64,000 bases of DNA. It comes from Fomes fomentarius. Lineage: Eukaryota; Basidiomycota; Agaricomycetes; Polyporales; Polyporaceae. The DNA is taken from NCBI GenBank assembly GCA_022606135.1, contig JABYQN010000015.1:558001-622000 (forward strand), written 5' to 3'. Positions 1 through 11,557 of this stretch are shown here, piece after piece. Position 1 is the first letter of the stretch. Each line of letters starts with the position of its first letter. Both the position numbers and the translations under genes were made by a program. The notes below the pieces were generated by a model. The model saw only the letters and a list, made by a program, of their open reading frames with translations, had not been told where the DNA came from and did no database searches.

Positions 1-967
1 AACCAATGACTCGACAAGCTCGCTGCCGCCAAACAGGACTTCACCGCTCGTGGCATGCTGGCTGGACCTTGTCTCCCAAGCATCGACGAGGACAACATCT
101 GGGATGGACTGGACCTTGAGGAGGACCTGAATGAAGAGGCCACTGTGCGAGAGGAGCAACATGCAATCCTGGATGAGGACAAGGATGGAGGGCTGGTGGA
201 GGACAACCGGGTGCTGAGCAAGGTCATTCTTGCTAAATGCAAAGGCATGTACAGTGTCTGAATTCGCAGTTATTCTAGTCAGACAACTCATGTTACCTCT
301 GGCAGCACATGGTTATCCCAGCTGGCTGCTTGAGCTTGCAGATACTGTCAATGTCCCGCATCTCCCTGAACTAATCCACCGATTCCTTTACCTGCAGATA
401 CACCCTGACTCCCTGATCCCAGAGGAGCAGATCCAGCTTGATCACTGCCCACTGGCACCGTCACGTGTCTCTGTGTTCCCCTTGGCTGTTGCTGTCTTCT
501 ACACCCCAAGTGACCTGTGTGGTTCATATGGTATGCAGAAGGAGCGCATACAAGCTATTGGGTCCTGGCGTGGGGGACCCGCATGGTACGGCTGTGCATA
601 TGTCGTAGATGACGACAAATTGCCAGGCTTCCAAGGACTCAATGTTGTCTGTGTTCTCCTTTTCTTTTCTTTTAAGTCTGATGACAATGTATACCCATGT
701 GCACTTGTGTCATGGTTTGTCAATGTGAGTGATTGGCCATGTGAAGAGACTGGCATGTGGATGGTGGAGCCACAGGTCGATTCTCATGGTCGGCGTGTAG
801 TCTCTGTGATACATCTCGACTGCATGCTCCGTGCTGCCCATCTACTATCTATCCCCGGTTCAGATCCTATCCCTAGTCGTCTTAGGCATACAGATACATT
901 AGATGCTTTCAACGCTCTCTATGTAAACAAGTATGCAGACCATCATGCTCATGAAATAGCTTTTTAA
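1..967 (+). pseudogene. 3' part of a Plavaka/KDZ-like DNA transposon gene
   Basis: The translation reads in two frames. Positions 55-261 give an acidic stretch ending in a stop. Positions 230-967 continue in another frame with motifs such as LPELIHRFLYLQIHPD, VFYTPSDLCG, YPCALVSWF, EETGMWMV, VISVIH-like VVSVIHLD and the end YVNKYADHHAHEIAF. From memory these match the conserved C-terminal part of proteins carried by basidiomycete Plavaka/KDZ-type DNA transposons. The 5' part lies outside the window. The frame change near 235-325 is either an unrecognised intron or a frameshift; I found no intron with matching phase, so I call it a relic. The exact superfamily is uncertain. Confidence 0.6.
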
Positions 968-2495
968 TGCTTCCAAATTCAAGTACTAGTGTCCTCCGAG
1001 TACCGATCGGATTATCATCGACGCATATGTACTCAAGGCTAGGTACGTACTAGAGTGACAACCTGCATCTCATTGCTTTGGACTCGCATTTCACAGACTG
1101 TCAAGTCCACTCAAGTTGTTGTAAGTACTTTGACCTTGAGGTCAAGTTTGTCTACTTGTCAGAAGTAGCTAAGCTTGAGCACAAGTGGCCCTTCAAGGGC
1201 ATGACATATTCCTGATGTCACAGATCCCTGCAGGCACGCGATGGTTCAGCGAGGGTAGATCCCTCTGCAAGCCGCATGCCAGCGCCAACCCATTACAACT
1301 ACAAGCCAAGCAATCACCCTGACGACAACCTCCCCCTCGCAAGCAGACCCCACCTCAACGCAAGACGAACGAGCTCCCTGGTTCCGCCCGCGGGCACATA
1401 ACCACAGCACTGCACGCAAGACCGGAGAAGCAGGAATTTTCTTCGTTCTCTCTCTCTCTATACCGGCCTCCTGCAAGCTACCCTACATACCACGCATACT
1501 TACGATACCCATTACGATAGTTTCCTCCCTCTATTACTGTACCCTTGGAGTCCTGGTCCGTGTGTAAATCATCTGCAGTGGCAACATTGGCCGTGCCGGC
1601 CTCGTGCCACTATAAAATCGGAATATATCTATCTATCTAGCAAGGGGTAATATTGTCCACTGGGATCGATATCTTGTCCATGGAAACACCGATTCAGTCA
1701 GAGGTAATTATCAGTATATGGTCAACACTCATATAATGATGTGGTCAACCTCGGGGACTGGTTTATGTCCTGCTTTCCGGAGGTAATCTGTCCTAGTATC
1801 CCGGCGCTATTCTGTCCCTATGGTTCACCTTTCCTGTCTGCACTTTTACCCAGCCTCCCCTTCCTAGCCTACCACCGGGAAAAATTGGAAAGCACACTCA
1901 CGGTACTCTTTATAATGAAGGAGAATTATTCCACACGTTGTACAGTCCCTGATGTTGAATGTATGGCATGATTTTATGGGTGGCCCACACAGGCGCCCAA
2001 CCGCTTATGAATGTCCACCAAATTCGGTCACGTTAGCACTTCGGGTAATGGGGAGGTTATGGAAGCGCCGGTGGAAGCGAGTGTTGGCGCCCAGAAAAAT
2101 GTGGACCTTGCGATGGAGATTGTGGGGGCCCCATAGCTCCTAGGGAAGAAAGAAAATTTTTCCATTGAAGAGGGTGTGTAGAACTTTGGGTGTACAAAAA
2201 AGGAGGTGGAGGGAGCCAGTGGTTGTCGAGCTGTAAAAGTGTGGACAGGAAATGCGATATGGCCAGGAGCAGCCCTTATTTGGAGGACAGAATTGCGATC
2301 CCACGGGACAATATACCGTTTTGCATCTATCTATCTATATCTGGCGCCCGGTTTTGGGCCAGCGTCTGTCGTGCAACTCTCCCATCGGACCCTCAGCACG
2401 CCATCAGGATTTTTTTTCCGTCTCCATCATAATTCGCAACAGTTGCCTATATCATACATCGTCATGAACCTTCATCAACATCATGCACTTCGCCC
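968..2495. other. Intergenic, transposon-flanking, no gene seen
   Basis: No convincing reading frame. The first 250 bases after the transposon relic are rich in short TCAAGT/ACTTGA words and contain the palindrome TTGACCTTGAGGTCAA near 1129, which could be a transposon subterminal region. Short ATCT repeats occur near 1628 and 2325. Nothing else recognised. Confidence 0.5.
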
Positions 2496-2987
2496 TCAGA
2501 GGAGGGTCCAGCTGACGCCCTGCAGGCGACCGACGTCGAGAGACGCGAGTTGCTGGAACGCAGCAGGCGTCAGGTCAATGCTGCCGGGTGCACATCCCGG
2601 GCATGTGTCCGCGACAGTGACCATCACGGTCCTGCCATCGGGGCCGGTCACCTGTACCTGGCGGCCACACAGGGGGTTTCTGTTCGTTGGACGTTTCAGT
2701 ATGTTGTGCGTCAATGTCACGCAGCTCCAAAATACAAATACTCACGCGTTAGGGTTCGCTGGGTTCTGCATTGTCGTGGGGTCGAGGGCGGCGATGAAGT
2801 CCGTCTCGACGTTGGGGTGACCACATGACCCAAGGCCAGGCGTGTAGAACGTAGCTGTGGAAGCGATGAGTGGGAATGCCCGCTAGGATTCTAAAGACGT
2901 CGCTCCGAGCTCACCATCACCGGCACCCGACTGGGCGTACGCAACAGTGGCGGCAGAGAGGGCAGCGAGGACGACGGAGAAGCGCAT
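2496..2987 (-). CDS. Secreted double-psi beta-barrel (RlpA/expansin-like) protein
   Basis: Three exons on the minus strand: 2987-2915, 2854-2746 and 2679-2496. The start gives a clear signal peptide (MRFSVVLAALSAATVAYA, then Q). The mature part holds the small double-psi beta-barrel fold seen in RlpA, barwin and expansin relatives, with the signature VADTCPGCAPGSIDLTP and four cysteines. Such short fungal proteins are usually secreted and are discussed as papain-inhibitor-like or cell-wall-associated; no catalytic role can be claimed. It is a paralogue of the gene at 34483-34996 with the same exon number and phases. A TATAAAAG box lies at 3100-3107. The length (about 120 residues) is complete for this class. 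Confidence 0.85.
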
Positions 2988-4295
2988 GGTGGAAATGAGA
3001 CGAGGGTACGAAAGTGAGAGAAGGCACCAGGCCGGAAGAGCTACGATGGAAGGCGAATGTGAGTTTCAAACTGAAGAATTCGAGCTACCCACAGCTCACC
3101 TTTTATATTTGCAGGGAGCACGGTGAGCGCGCGCTCAGCCTACACTGCACCGGCTCTAGAGTAGAACGACGCTGACGGGATGTCGCCGCGACGGCGCGAC
3201 TCATCGGTTTCATGATCCCGCCAGCCGTGACGTTGATGAAGGATACAGTCCTGTGCATGATGGCCACGTCGTGCTCTGTTGCGTGTTCGCATACGGTCAT
3301 AGCACGACCAGTGGCACGCGCGAACTGAAGATTTTTTAAGTCATGAGAAGTCGGGTGCCAGGGAGGATATTCATACACACCGCGCACCTTCGCAAGATGT
3401 TGTCTGCTGGTGGTGACCTGTCAGTTGCGCTCTGCGTGATTTGAGAGTTCGGCTGGCCACATCACCATCGTGTTCATCCGACGACATCGCATCGCGCTGC
3501 GCTCCAGTGCTTCGCATCGGAACTGTTCCCAAGGCTACAACTGTGGAGTTCGTCACATGTACATGTACTTGTTCATCGTGTTACATAGAATATGTAGGAA
3601 ATATGTTGCAGTTCCAGATTTGCGCTCTGTCAACAGATTAAAGGGGGAGGCACTTCACAGCACTTAGCTGGGAGACGCTGCGTAGCATCTTCCGATCTGA
3701 TTAACGTCACAAGGCGCTTCTCAAAGCGCGGCCAGACGGTCCAGACCTATACTGAATTCAAATCTGCAACGTTACTAACGATTGAACTGAACTGACTGCG
3801 CCTGAATATCGCACATGATGTGATGAACAGTACTGGATGTTGGGAAATTGAACTCACCACAATATGAATAGCTCGCGAGATGGATTGGTATCATCTACGT
3901 GAGTACTCTTTGGGTAGAACTCCGAGTCCAATGAGACTTCAAATTCGGGGGTTTAACTTGTACTGAGCTCCCCCATGCACCGAGTTGCTCACCAGGTTGT
4001 CCTACCAGTACTTATTGCTCTGTTGGCAGGGATACTGAGATCAGCTTTGACGACTGCTTTGTGGCCGTATCATTGTGCGTCCTTTAGCGCTGCGGCATGC
4101 TTCCTACTATCGCGACCACGTGATCCAAGGGGCCACCAATTGTGGTCGGTTGAAGTGGTCTCTCAAAGCGTAACTGTTCCTCCATGAGCATCCTCAGATC
4201 GCAACATAAGCCTCAACCGCTCACTTAGCGTTAAGCATTCCCCTCAAACCCCCCTACGCATCACCTCCCCTACTATTCGACGCCAACTTGACCAA
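2988..4295. other. Intergenic, no gene seen
   Basis: Holds the upstream region of the barrel gene on the minus strand and of the unknown gene on the plus strand. Only short random frames; no repeats or RNA genes recognised. Confidence 0.5.
3100..3107 (-). promoter_or_regulatory. TATA box of the secreted barrel gene
   Basis: Reads TATAAAAG on the minus strand, 113 bases upstream of the start codon at 2987. The paralogue at 34483 has the same TATAAAAG box at a similar distance. Confidence 0.6.
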
Positions 4296-5939
4296 ATGCA
4301 TGCCGATTCGAGCAACAGGGACTCTGAACTGCTCATGACGGACGACATCGGACTGGCAGTCAAAAGTCTGCCCAGCACCAGTAGCATTCAAGACCCTGTA
4401 AGTCTCTCTTCATACACATCGGTCATTTGCGTAGTGGGAACTTGACCTCCGGGCGAGTCCGCGCGCTGGTTAGAGCCGTTGTGGTCACCTATGAAGACGA
4501 ATGACAGTCAGTCTGACTACATTGCTACCGAAAGCAGCCACGTAGACTTGCTCCACGCCATACCAACTGTCATTGTTACACTGACACTCGCTGCCAACTA
4601 GCAGTCGCGTTCCAGCAAGCTCGCGACTACTGGGCAGCAAATCCAGACAGCAAGGTAGGTCCTCGTATATTCAGGCTCAATGTCGACATGAGCTGAAAGC
4701 TTGGAGCTGCAGGAGCATGGCCCCAGTGAGGTACATAGAGTGAGTGCTAGTTAGTAAGCTGCGCTATTATGGTTCACTTACCTGGACTATGATCCGTAGT
4801 CCATCGAGCAGTGGCTGGTAACGAAGAACATCCTCGAAGGACCTGCAGCCACAACGGACGAGGTGAGTATTGAAGATAGTTACCAGGTTGACTCGTGTTC
4901 ACATACTTCATAATACGCAGTCCGCACCAGAGCCGTCTGTCGATATGTCCCCTTCAACGCCTGAGAAGCGCAGGAGCTTCAAGATCCCTAGCTGGCCCCC
5001 GATCAACCTTCGCCGCCTAAGCCTCCCAGCAATCAGTAACACAGACACGATTCTCAAGTCGCGGCGAAGACGCACAGAGAGTACTACGTCCCTCCCTTCT
5101 CCCTCCTCGTGCTCAGGTGCTGGACCGGAAGCACCAAGATCACCGAAGACTGCCTGGCGTAGCTTCGCTGGAGCTTTTAGGACCCCTTCCAAGGTACGTC
5201 TTGCAACTATTCTTGTGAGCATGTAGTAACGAATCTGAAACCGCGTCATCTTTGCGATGATAGAAGAGGTCGAGCAGCCGGAGCACCGACTTTGGATGCA
5301 TCCGCGAAGAGACACCATCGATCGTGGACATCGAGTGCACGAGTCTGACGATCGCTGAGGAGACCGCGGAGGCGATCACCACCGCTGCAACCTCTTCTGA
5401 AGGCGACAAGTTCCGCATGATCCTCATAGACCCATATGACAAATCGGATGCGTCGGATGTTCTTACTGCCCCATTGTTCTGCGATAGTCCCGAGCAAATG
5501 TCGCGCTCCATCAGTCCCTCTCCATCTGAAGTACCAGAAGAAGTACCAGAAGAAGTAAGTGCACTTCAACATACGCAAGACGATACTTCACTCACTCGTA
5601 CGCCCCTAGCCTCAGCCCATCCCATCCCCGGCAATTGACCCAGCCTACCGTGCCCTCATGCCCATCTTGCACCAGCTCGAGTCGATCACAGAGAACCCTC
5701 GGCGTAACTCGGTATCCGAGGAGTTCCAGGACGAAGGCTATGTAGGATTCTGGGAAACCTTCGCTCAGCTCACCCCAAAGGAGATCCTCTACGCTGTCTA
5801 CGCCATCCGCGCGGGTGCGCTGGACGTGCAGTTCGAACACACTCAAGGACAGGAGTTCTCTGGCGTGACACTGTTGCTTTCCCTTTGGGCCTTCGCTGCG
5901 ACGGTTGCAGTCGCGTACTTGTACTGGCGACTTCCTTGA
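4296..5939 (+). CDS. Unknown tail-anchored protein built from phase-0 exons
   Basis: I do not recognise the family. The exon model is 4296-4397, 4512-4541, 4616-4654, 4713-4730, 4800-4862, 4921-5193, 5264-5554 and 5610-5939. Every exon length is a multiple of three and every intron is phase 0. The protein (about 380 residues) is Ser/Pro/Arg-rich and probably disordered in the middle (KRRSFKIPSWPPINLRRLSL and a basic RRRR stretch). A more ordered C-terminal part follows (FWETFAQLTPKEILYAVYAI), ending in one hydrophobic helix (VTLLLSLWAFAATVAVAYLY) and a three-residue tail, which suggests a tail-anchored membrane protein. The 18-nt exon 4713-4730 (EHGPSE) and 30-nt exon are the least certain. 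The start is the first in-frame ATG of exon 1. Confidence 0.6.
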
Positions 5940-6269
5940 GGCGTTCCGTGGGATGAGGGTCTCAGTTTATGACGTTATGACATATGAAGTTGCACTCACC
6001 TGTATGATCACCCATGTAGCAGCAAAGCTGATATATATATATGCCTTATGTTATCCGATGCGAACGAGATGGTAGCATACACATGACGTTAACATTGACA
6101 GTCCTACAAGCACAACGTCCTCCATCCGGTCATGACACACATATCGTACAAGTACAAGGTACAAGAAGAAAAAGGAATCAGTGTAGGGGTTTCTCGACAG
6201 TCACCCAGCTCTCCCTCTTCGGGACAGCACTGCCATCACCGACAGTCTACCATCAGCTCCACACGCACT
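5940..6269. other. Convergent intergenic spacer
   Basis: A 330-base spacer between two genes that point at each other. An (AT)n run occurs near 6032. No other feature seen. Confidence 0.5.
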
Positions 6270-9200
6270 TCAATTCATACATCGAGCGACGCACCTGGGC
6301 TTGCCCAAAACCAACTTGACAGTTTTGACTTCGAAGCCGTGGAAGTGCAACTTGACAACAGACGAATCCTCTGCCTCATACACATTGAGCTCTTCAATCT
6401 CGTCCTCCAGCAGGTTCGTCACGAGCACTTTGACGACAGACAGGTGCTTCGCGAACTTCAGCTTGATCGCGCCGTGTCCGCCGAAGGCCTCGTACAGGCG
6501 GAGCACGACCGACGGCGCTTCGTGAGATTTGAAGTCGTCGTCGAGGCCGCGCTTGACTGTCTCGAGGATGACGTTGCGTGCTCCCTCGATGATGAAAGGG
6601 GGCTTCGTCTTGAGGAGCGGCGCCGAGGTGGTATCCTCAAGGAGACGCACTGACAGCGGCGTAAGTGTTAGTACGAGTGATCGAATGTAGACCTACCGTG
6701 GAGCGGCGAGTTGAAGATGATTCCCGCGATGGGCACATCGGACTCGAGGAAGTGACCCTCGTGAGGCAGGACTGCCCAAGAGAACTCGTGCTTGCCTAGA
6801 GGTATCTACATCAGCACCGACACGCATAATACGCTCAGCATTATACGTACCCTGGTCTTGCTCTGCATCAGGAGCAGTCGCAGCACGGAGCAATGAGATG
6901 CGGAGGACGTTGCCCGTGCACGAGAATCCGTACTTCGACTCGGATAGGATGGCGACACCGTAGCCATATTCACTCAGGTCTGCGTACTGTCAAGGCACAT
7001 GCTATGCATTAGCGCAAAAAGAAACTGCAACACTCCAAGGACCAGACGCACCTTATGACCGCAGACTTCAAACTGGGCCATGTCCCAGGTCGTGTTCTTG
7101 TGCGTCGGGCGCTGGACATACCCGAATTGCGTCTCGTACGTTGCGAAGTTGTTCCTGATGTTGAGCGGCAGCTCAAACTTGAGGAACTCGTGTCTCTCAT
7201 GCCAGTCGACCTCGGCGTCGAAGCGGAAGAAAGAGCGCGAGTTCTTCTTCAACGAAGCTGTTGTGTCCGATCTGTCAGTGCCAAGCGCTTCAAAGAGTCT
7301 GAGGGGGAAGTTACCTGGGATGGCGTCGAGGGAGATCTATACATTCAACTGTCGGCGTCCTCGAAGTAGTGATAATAAGAAGTGCGTCTACGTACCAAGA
7401 CGTTGATCGTGCTCTGACCGTACTTGATGACCGCCTTCAATGATGCGCGGAGAGGTCCCTCAGCAGCGATGGAGATGTTCTCGAAGCGAAGCTTCTTGTA
7501 CTTCTCGAGATGGTGAATCTCGACATCTGTATGACCGCGATCGTGATCAGCAAGAATGAGAAGAGAAATGTCAAGTACTGACCCCAAGCATCCCAGTAAT
7601 TCGGTCTGTCGTCGAAGATGACCAAACCGCCAGTCTCGCCAGTTGGGATGAGTTCGCGCCTACAAGAGCGTCAGTAAGATGATATTGCAGAACGCGTTGG
7701 AGGGGACATACTCTTGACCGACGTCGTAGAGGCTCGTAATCCTACCGTCCGCAATCGTGAGCTGGATACCCGAGTTCTTGAGCACGAACGTATTCACGCC
7801 AACGCGTGCAACTAGATTTCTATCAGCCAGCGTGATCACCGAAGACCCATACAGAAGCTGGAGCGCACCAGACACGGGCTTGCAATCCGCGTACAACCCA
7901 GTACTGTACGCAACACCACCTCCCGCCGCGCAATCCATTAACGCAAGACCCGTCGAGCCGCTCTTCGAAGCTTGCACGACCTGCGATTTCAGGCGCGATG
8001 CCGCACCGGTCAAGGGAACCTCGACGATATCCCGGCGGGGGAAGAAGGTCGTGTTGAAACCGACGATCGTGCCCGTCTTCTTCGTCTTCAATGCGGGGTC
8101 GGTAAGGGAGACGGAGGGCGGGAAGATCGCCTTGAACGCTTCTTCAATGAGTGCTTTACCGTCTTTGTGGACTTCTGCGTACAGCTTCTCTGCATCGTCG
8201 TATACCATGCCGCTGTACGTCTCGTGAGCAGATCGTGCCATGGATTGATTGATAAATACTCACATAGCTGATCCAGGGAGAACTATTTATTCCAACGGGA
8301 GGATTAGTTTGCATGGGACACTCTTGAACTTTGACGACTTACCGTCATGGACTGCAAGATAAGGTCAGCATCCATCCGATACCGTCTTATGATTCATTAC
8401 TCACATTGGTTCAACAACACCTTCTCCCAACAGTCGTTGATTTTCTCGTCCGGGTACACATAGTCCGTCTTGTGGAATCTGAACAGACTCGCGAACGTAG
8501 CAATAATCTATTCACACAATCATAGAAATTCGAGTCGTATGAGTACCGATGCATAGACGATATATCAGCACTACTGGCGTCCCGTACAGGACGGAAATAG
8601 TGGCACGCACCTCGACATCGCGAAGGAGAATCTCGGACTTGCGGTTGCCCTTCTTGATCGAGCCTATACAAGATCCGCTTAGCTAAACTACGTGCACATC
8701 GGCTGCAGTGACTCACCGTGCGAGGTGTATGTTCCACGGTGGAACTATTGCGGGCCAAGGTCAGTACCATGCTCTCATGTCACACGTACGTCATAGTTGA
8801 CGTACCTCCAGGTACAACTCGCCACTCCTGAATGAATAGTAGACGAGCGGGGACGTTGCGTATGTGAGTGTACGTTGAAGCACGAGTGATATACAACTGA
8901 CCAATTGGGCAGTTTTGCCCCGGCTTTAGAGTCATCGGCGAGGACATCAAAGAATTCGTCCACAGAATGGCCCATGTTCACCGGAGGAAGATCCCTCGAG
9001 TTGTTCGACGTCGCCCGGATACGTCGGAGCTGCAGCGGCACCGTTAGCTGGGAAAGTAACGGATGCAGTACAATCTCAACTCGCGTTCTCAAGCATCTTG
9101 GCAAGAGGTCCACCTCCACCGTCACCGTTGCCGAATACAAGCAAGGAGACATCAGAGGATTCCAGGTTCTGCAGTCGTTAAGCCCATGCACTGCTTAGTT

Positions 9201-11557
9201 CAGAAGGTAGGCCAGCGCACCTTGTGGTTGGTGACACCTTTGTTGATGTCACCGACCGTCGCCTGCGCAGTGTACGTGTCTGCATTGCATCCGAGCCGAG
9301 GTCAGAACCTACGATAATCACGGGCATTACAACAGAGCAGACGCACCGACAGGCGTCATATGGCACAGAACCTGTGTCCCGTCGATCCCAACCCAGTTGA
9401 ACGTGGAGTGCGGGAAGGTGTTTCTGTCAATTGTCGATCGATCTCGATATCCTCTCCGCGCAAACAGATCGTAGACGACGACAGACTCACATGTTGTTCC
9501 TGCATCCAGATTGTCGATCCACCATTAATAGAAGGTCAGCCCCGCCCACACACAAGGACCCATACTCCACAACCGATGATATCGTGTGAAGTGTCGGGGT
9601 CCGGAGGAATCAACTCACCAAGACAGCTTCTGCGTAAAGAAGTAATCCATGTCCGCAAGCCGGATGAGCTGCGGGAGAGCACCGGTTAACCCAAAGGAGT
9701 CCGGGAGCCACGCCGTCTTGCAGCGCTCGCCGAAGCGCGACTCGAAGTATCGTTGCCCGAAGATGAACTGTCGCGCGAGCGCTTCTCCGGAGGGCATGTT
9801 CGAGTCGTTCTCGACCCAGGACCCTCCGACAGGGTGGAACTTGCCCTCCTTGATCTTCTCCTTTACGCGTTCGAAGAGAGGCGGGTAGAGCTGCTCAAGC
9901 CACTTGTACTGCTGTGCTTGACTGCAGGTGAAGCGGTGCTCAGGGTAGCGTTCCATGAGGTCAACCTGGGTCGACCACGAACGCGCGACTTTCTGCTGCG
10001 TAACTCGGTACGGCCAGAGCCTGCGCATATGGAGTCAATCAAATGTGCACACCTTCAGAGAATCACACTACACATCACTCACCAAGCAGTATCGATGTGG
10101 CAGTGGCCAATACCCCAGATTTGAGCCTTCTCTGCGCCCTCCTTGTAAATCTTCTCGCCTTTCTTCTCCCACCCCTCTCCGAAGACCTCTTCGGCCAACT
10201 TGCGCGCACGATGGAGGCTCTTCACATCACCTTTATCGAACGCGTTCATGATCTCGTTCGCAGTGGTGAGAGCCTTGTTCTGGAGCGCGGTGTTTCCAGG
10301 CAGCGTGTCTGTCAACTCGCGGAGAGTTTGGAAATCCCACATGAGGTGCCACGCTTCCATGTTGGGAACGACGAGGTCCGCAGAGGCGAGTCCGAAGAAC
10401 CTATTCATCTGTGGTGACTCACTTCAATACTTGGTCAAGAGGCGAACATTGTGTATAAGACTTACATCTGGAGGTGCGATAGTGTCGCCGTTCCAGGGTA
10501 CACCGAACATGCCGTTGCAACTGGACTCGATGACGATCTCGTGCTTGCCAGCCTTTACAGCGCTGCGCGGAATGATGTATTCGACGCGTCGGTCGCCACC
10601 GTAACCGCCGGTGATTCCTTGGAGAGGAGTCCCGTCGGTTGTGAAGACCATAGCTTCACAGCCAGGGTCAAACTCGACTGCAGAACCGCATTAGCACAGT
10701 GCTATAGTGGACTGCAGCAGTAGAAGAATAGGGTGCGAAAAAAGTTTCAAAGTGTTCGCTAAGTGCTTGACATCCATGACCAGGCAAAAGGCTGGGAACG
10801 ACGAAGAGAACACTGAGCTTGAAGAGTGAGAAGGTGCTTGTGAAGATAGCCCACTCGTCCATACAAGGATCAGCAGATGGTATAAGACGAGTCTTTCCAG
10901 TACTCTTTCACTCTCAGTCCGCAACTGCGCCCGTGTGGAACAACCCATCCTATACCGAATAAGAACGACATCCAAAATGAGGCAAATCTGCTCATAATCT
11001 GCCCCTTGTGAAGCACGCAGAACCATCCTCTACAACGTCTGGTGAAGAATTTGGAGGTAATAGAACGGGACGTACATTGGACACGTTCATACTGTTCCCA
11101 GTATGACGGAATAGTGAGGGAGACTTTCCACCAGTGATTTGTCTAAACGTCCCGTCAGTGTCATCGCGCGTGGCCGCTTCCATAGCCATCTTGCAACTCC
11201 AACTACTTACCCCTACACACACACAGCTTAAGCACACGGGAGACATTGGATGCATCAAACGAAGAACTCACAAGACGGCCCAAACGACTCCCCCTTCTTT
11301 GCCGGTTTGAATTTCTGCTTCATCGCCTCTTCGAAGCTCGGCTTCGTCAGCCCTGGTGCGCTCCACACCTCAAGCTTGACATGCTCCTGGTTGTCGAGCC
11401 TGTGCGTGAAGAGGACAGACGAGAGGTTGACGTCCGCGAAGTGCCCGCCGTTGAACGTCCCGAGGCGGTTTTGTGTGAGATGCTTGATCCATTTCGCACC
11501 AGCGCTGTGGTTCTCTTTCGGGTACGACGCGCTGCTGTGTGAGTGGTGGCACGCCAT
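6270..11557 (-). CDS. ams1: Alpha-mannosidase, GH38 (Ams1/MAN2C1 type)
   Basis: Class II alpha-mannosidase of the cytosolic/vacuolar Ams1 type, which trims free oligosaccharides. Catalytic landmarks: [13 protein letters not shown] then LWPY (metal-binding His and Asp), [24 protein letters not shown] (family nucleophile Asp), [24 protein letters not shown], and FHD-VLPGSA. The remaining half is the beta-rich GH38 C-terminal region, ending ...[12 protein letters not shown]. There are about 24 exons, and all phases I checked agree: 11557-11272, 11212-11211, 11142-11076, 10677-10466, 10408-10083, 10020-9619, 9499-9491, 9423-9347, 9279-9221, 9168-9085, 9029-8902, 8827-8806, 8744-8717, 8663-8611, 8507-8405, 8351-8343, 8282-8264, 8212-7712, 7659-7583, 7526-7396, 7336-7315, 7257-about 7050, then the rest to 6270. 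It includes a 2-nt exon, two 9-nt exons and a GC-AG intron. The chosen start is MACHHSH; an upstream in-frame ATG near 11644 is possible. Confidence 0.92.
8343..8351 (-). other. 9-nt exon of the alpha-mannosidase (FHD)
   Basis: Reads TTGCAG|TCCATGACG|GTAAGT on the minus strand. With one base from each side it encodes the conserved F-H-D between VLLNQ and VLPGSA. The next exon (8264-8282) is only 19 nt. Confidence 0.75.
9030..9084 (-). other. GC-AG intron in the alpha-mannosidase gene
   Basis: The exon ends GAGAAC, the intron starts GCGAGT and ends CTGCAG, and the next exon starts CTCCGACG. The join gives KMLENLRRIRA, the expected family sequence, in phase 0. The nearest GT donor (one codon plus one base later) would shift the frame. 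Length 55 nt. Confidence 0.7.
9491..9499 (-). other. 9-nt exon of the alpha-mannosidase
   Basis: Reads TGCAG|GAACAACAT|GTGAGT on the minus strand. It supplies NN and part of Ile between KLSW and NTFPHSTF, matching the family order and keeping phase 2 on both sides. Confidence 0.75.
11211..11212 (-). other. Proposed 2-nt exon of the alpha-mannosidase
   Basis: On the minus strand the sequence reads TGTGTAG|GG|GTAAGT. The upstream exon ends FGPS plus one base (T) and the downstream exon begins TNHWWKVSL in phase 0. T plus GG makes the Trp expected in FGPSW-T-HWW. Flanking introns would be 59 and 68 nt. Without these two bases the frame breaks. Confidence 0.7.

Noticed and set aside
9753..10251. 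Plus-strand frames across the mannosidase
   Set aside because: Shadow frames antisense to the GH38 catalytic exons.
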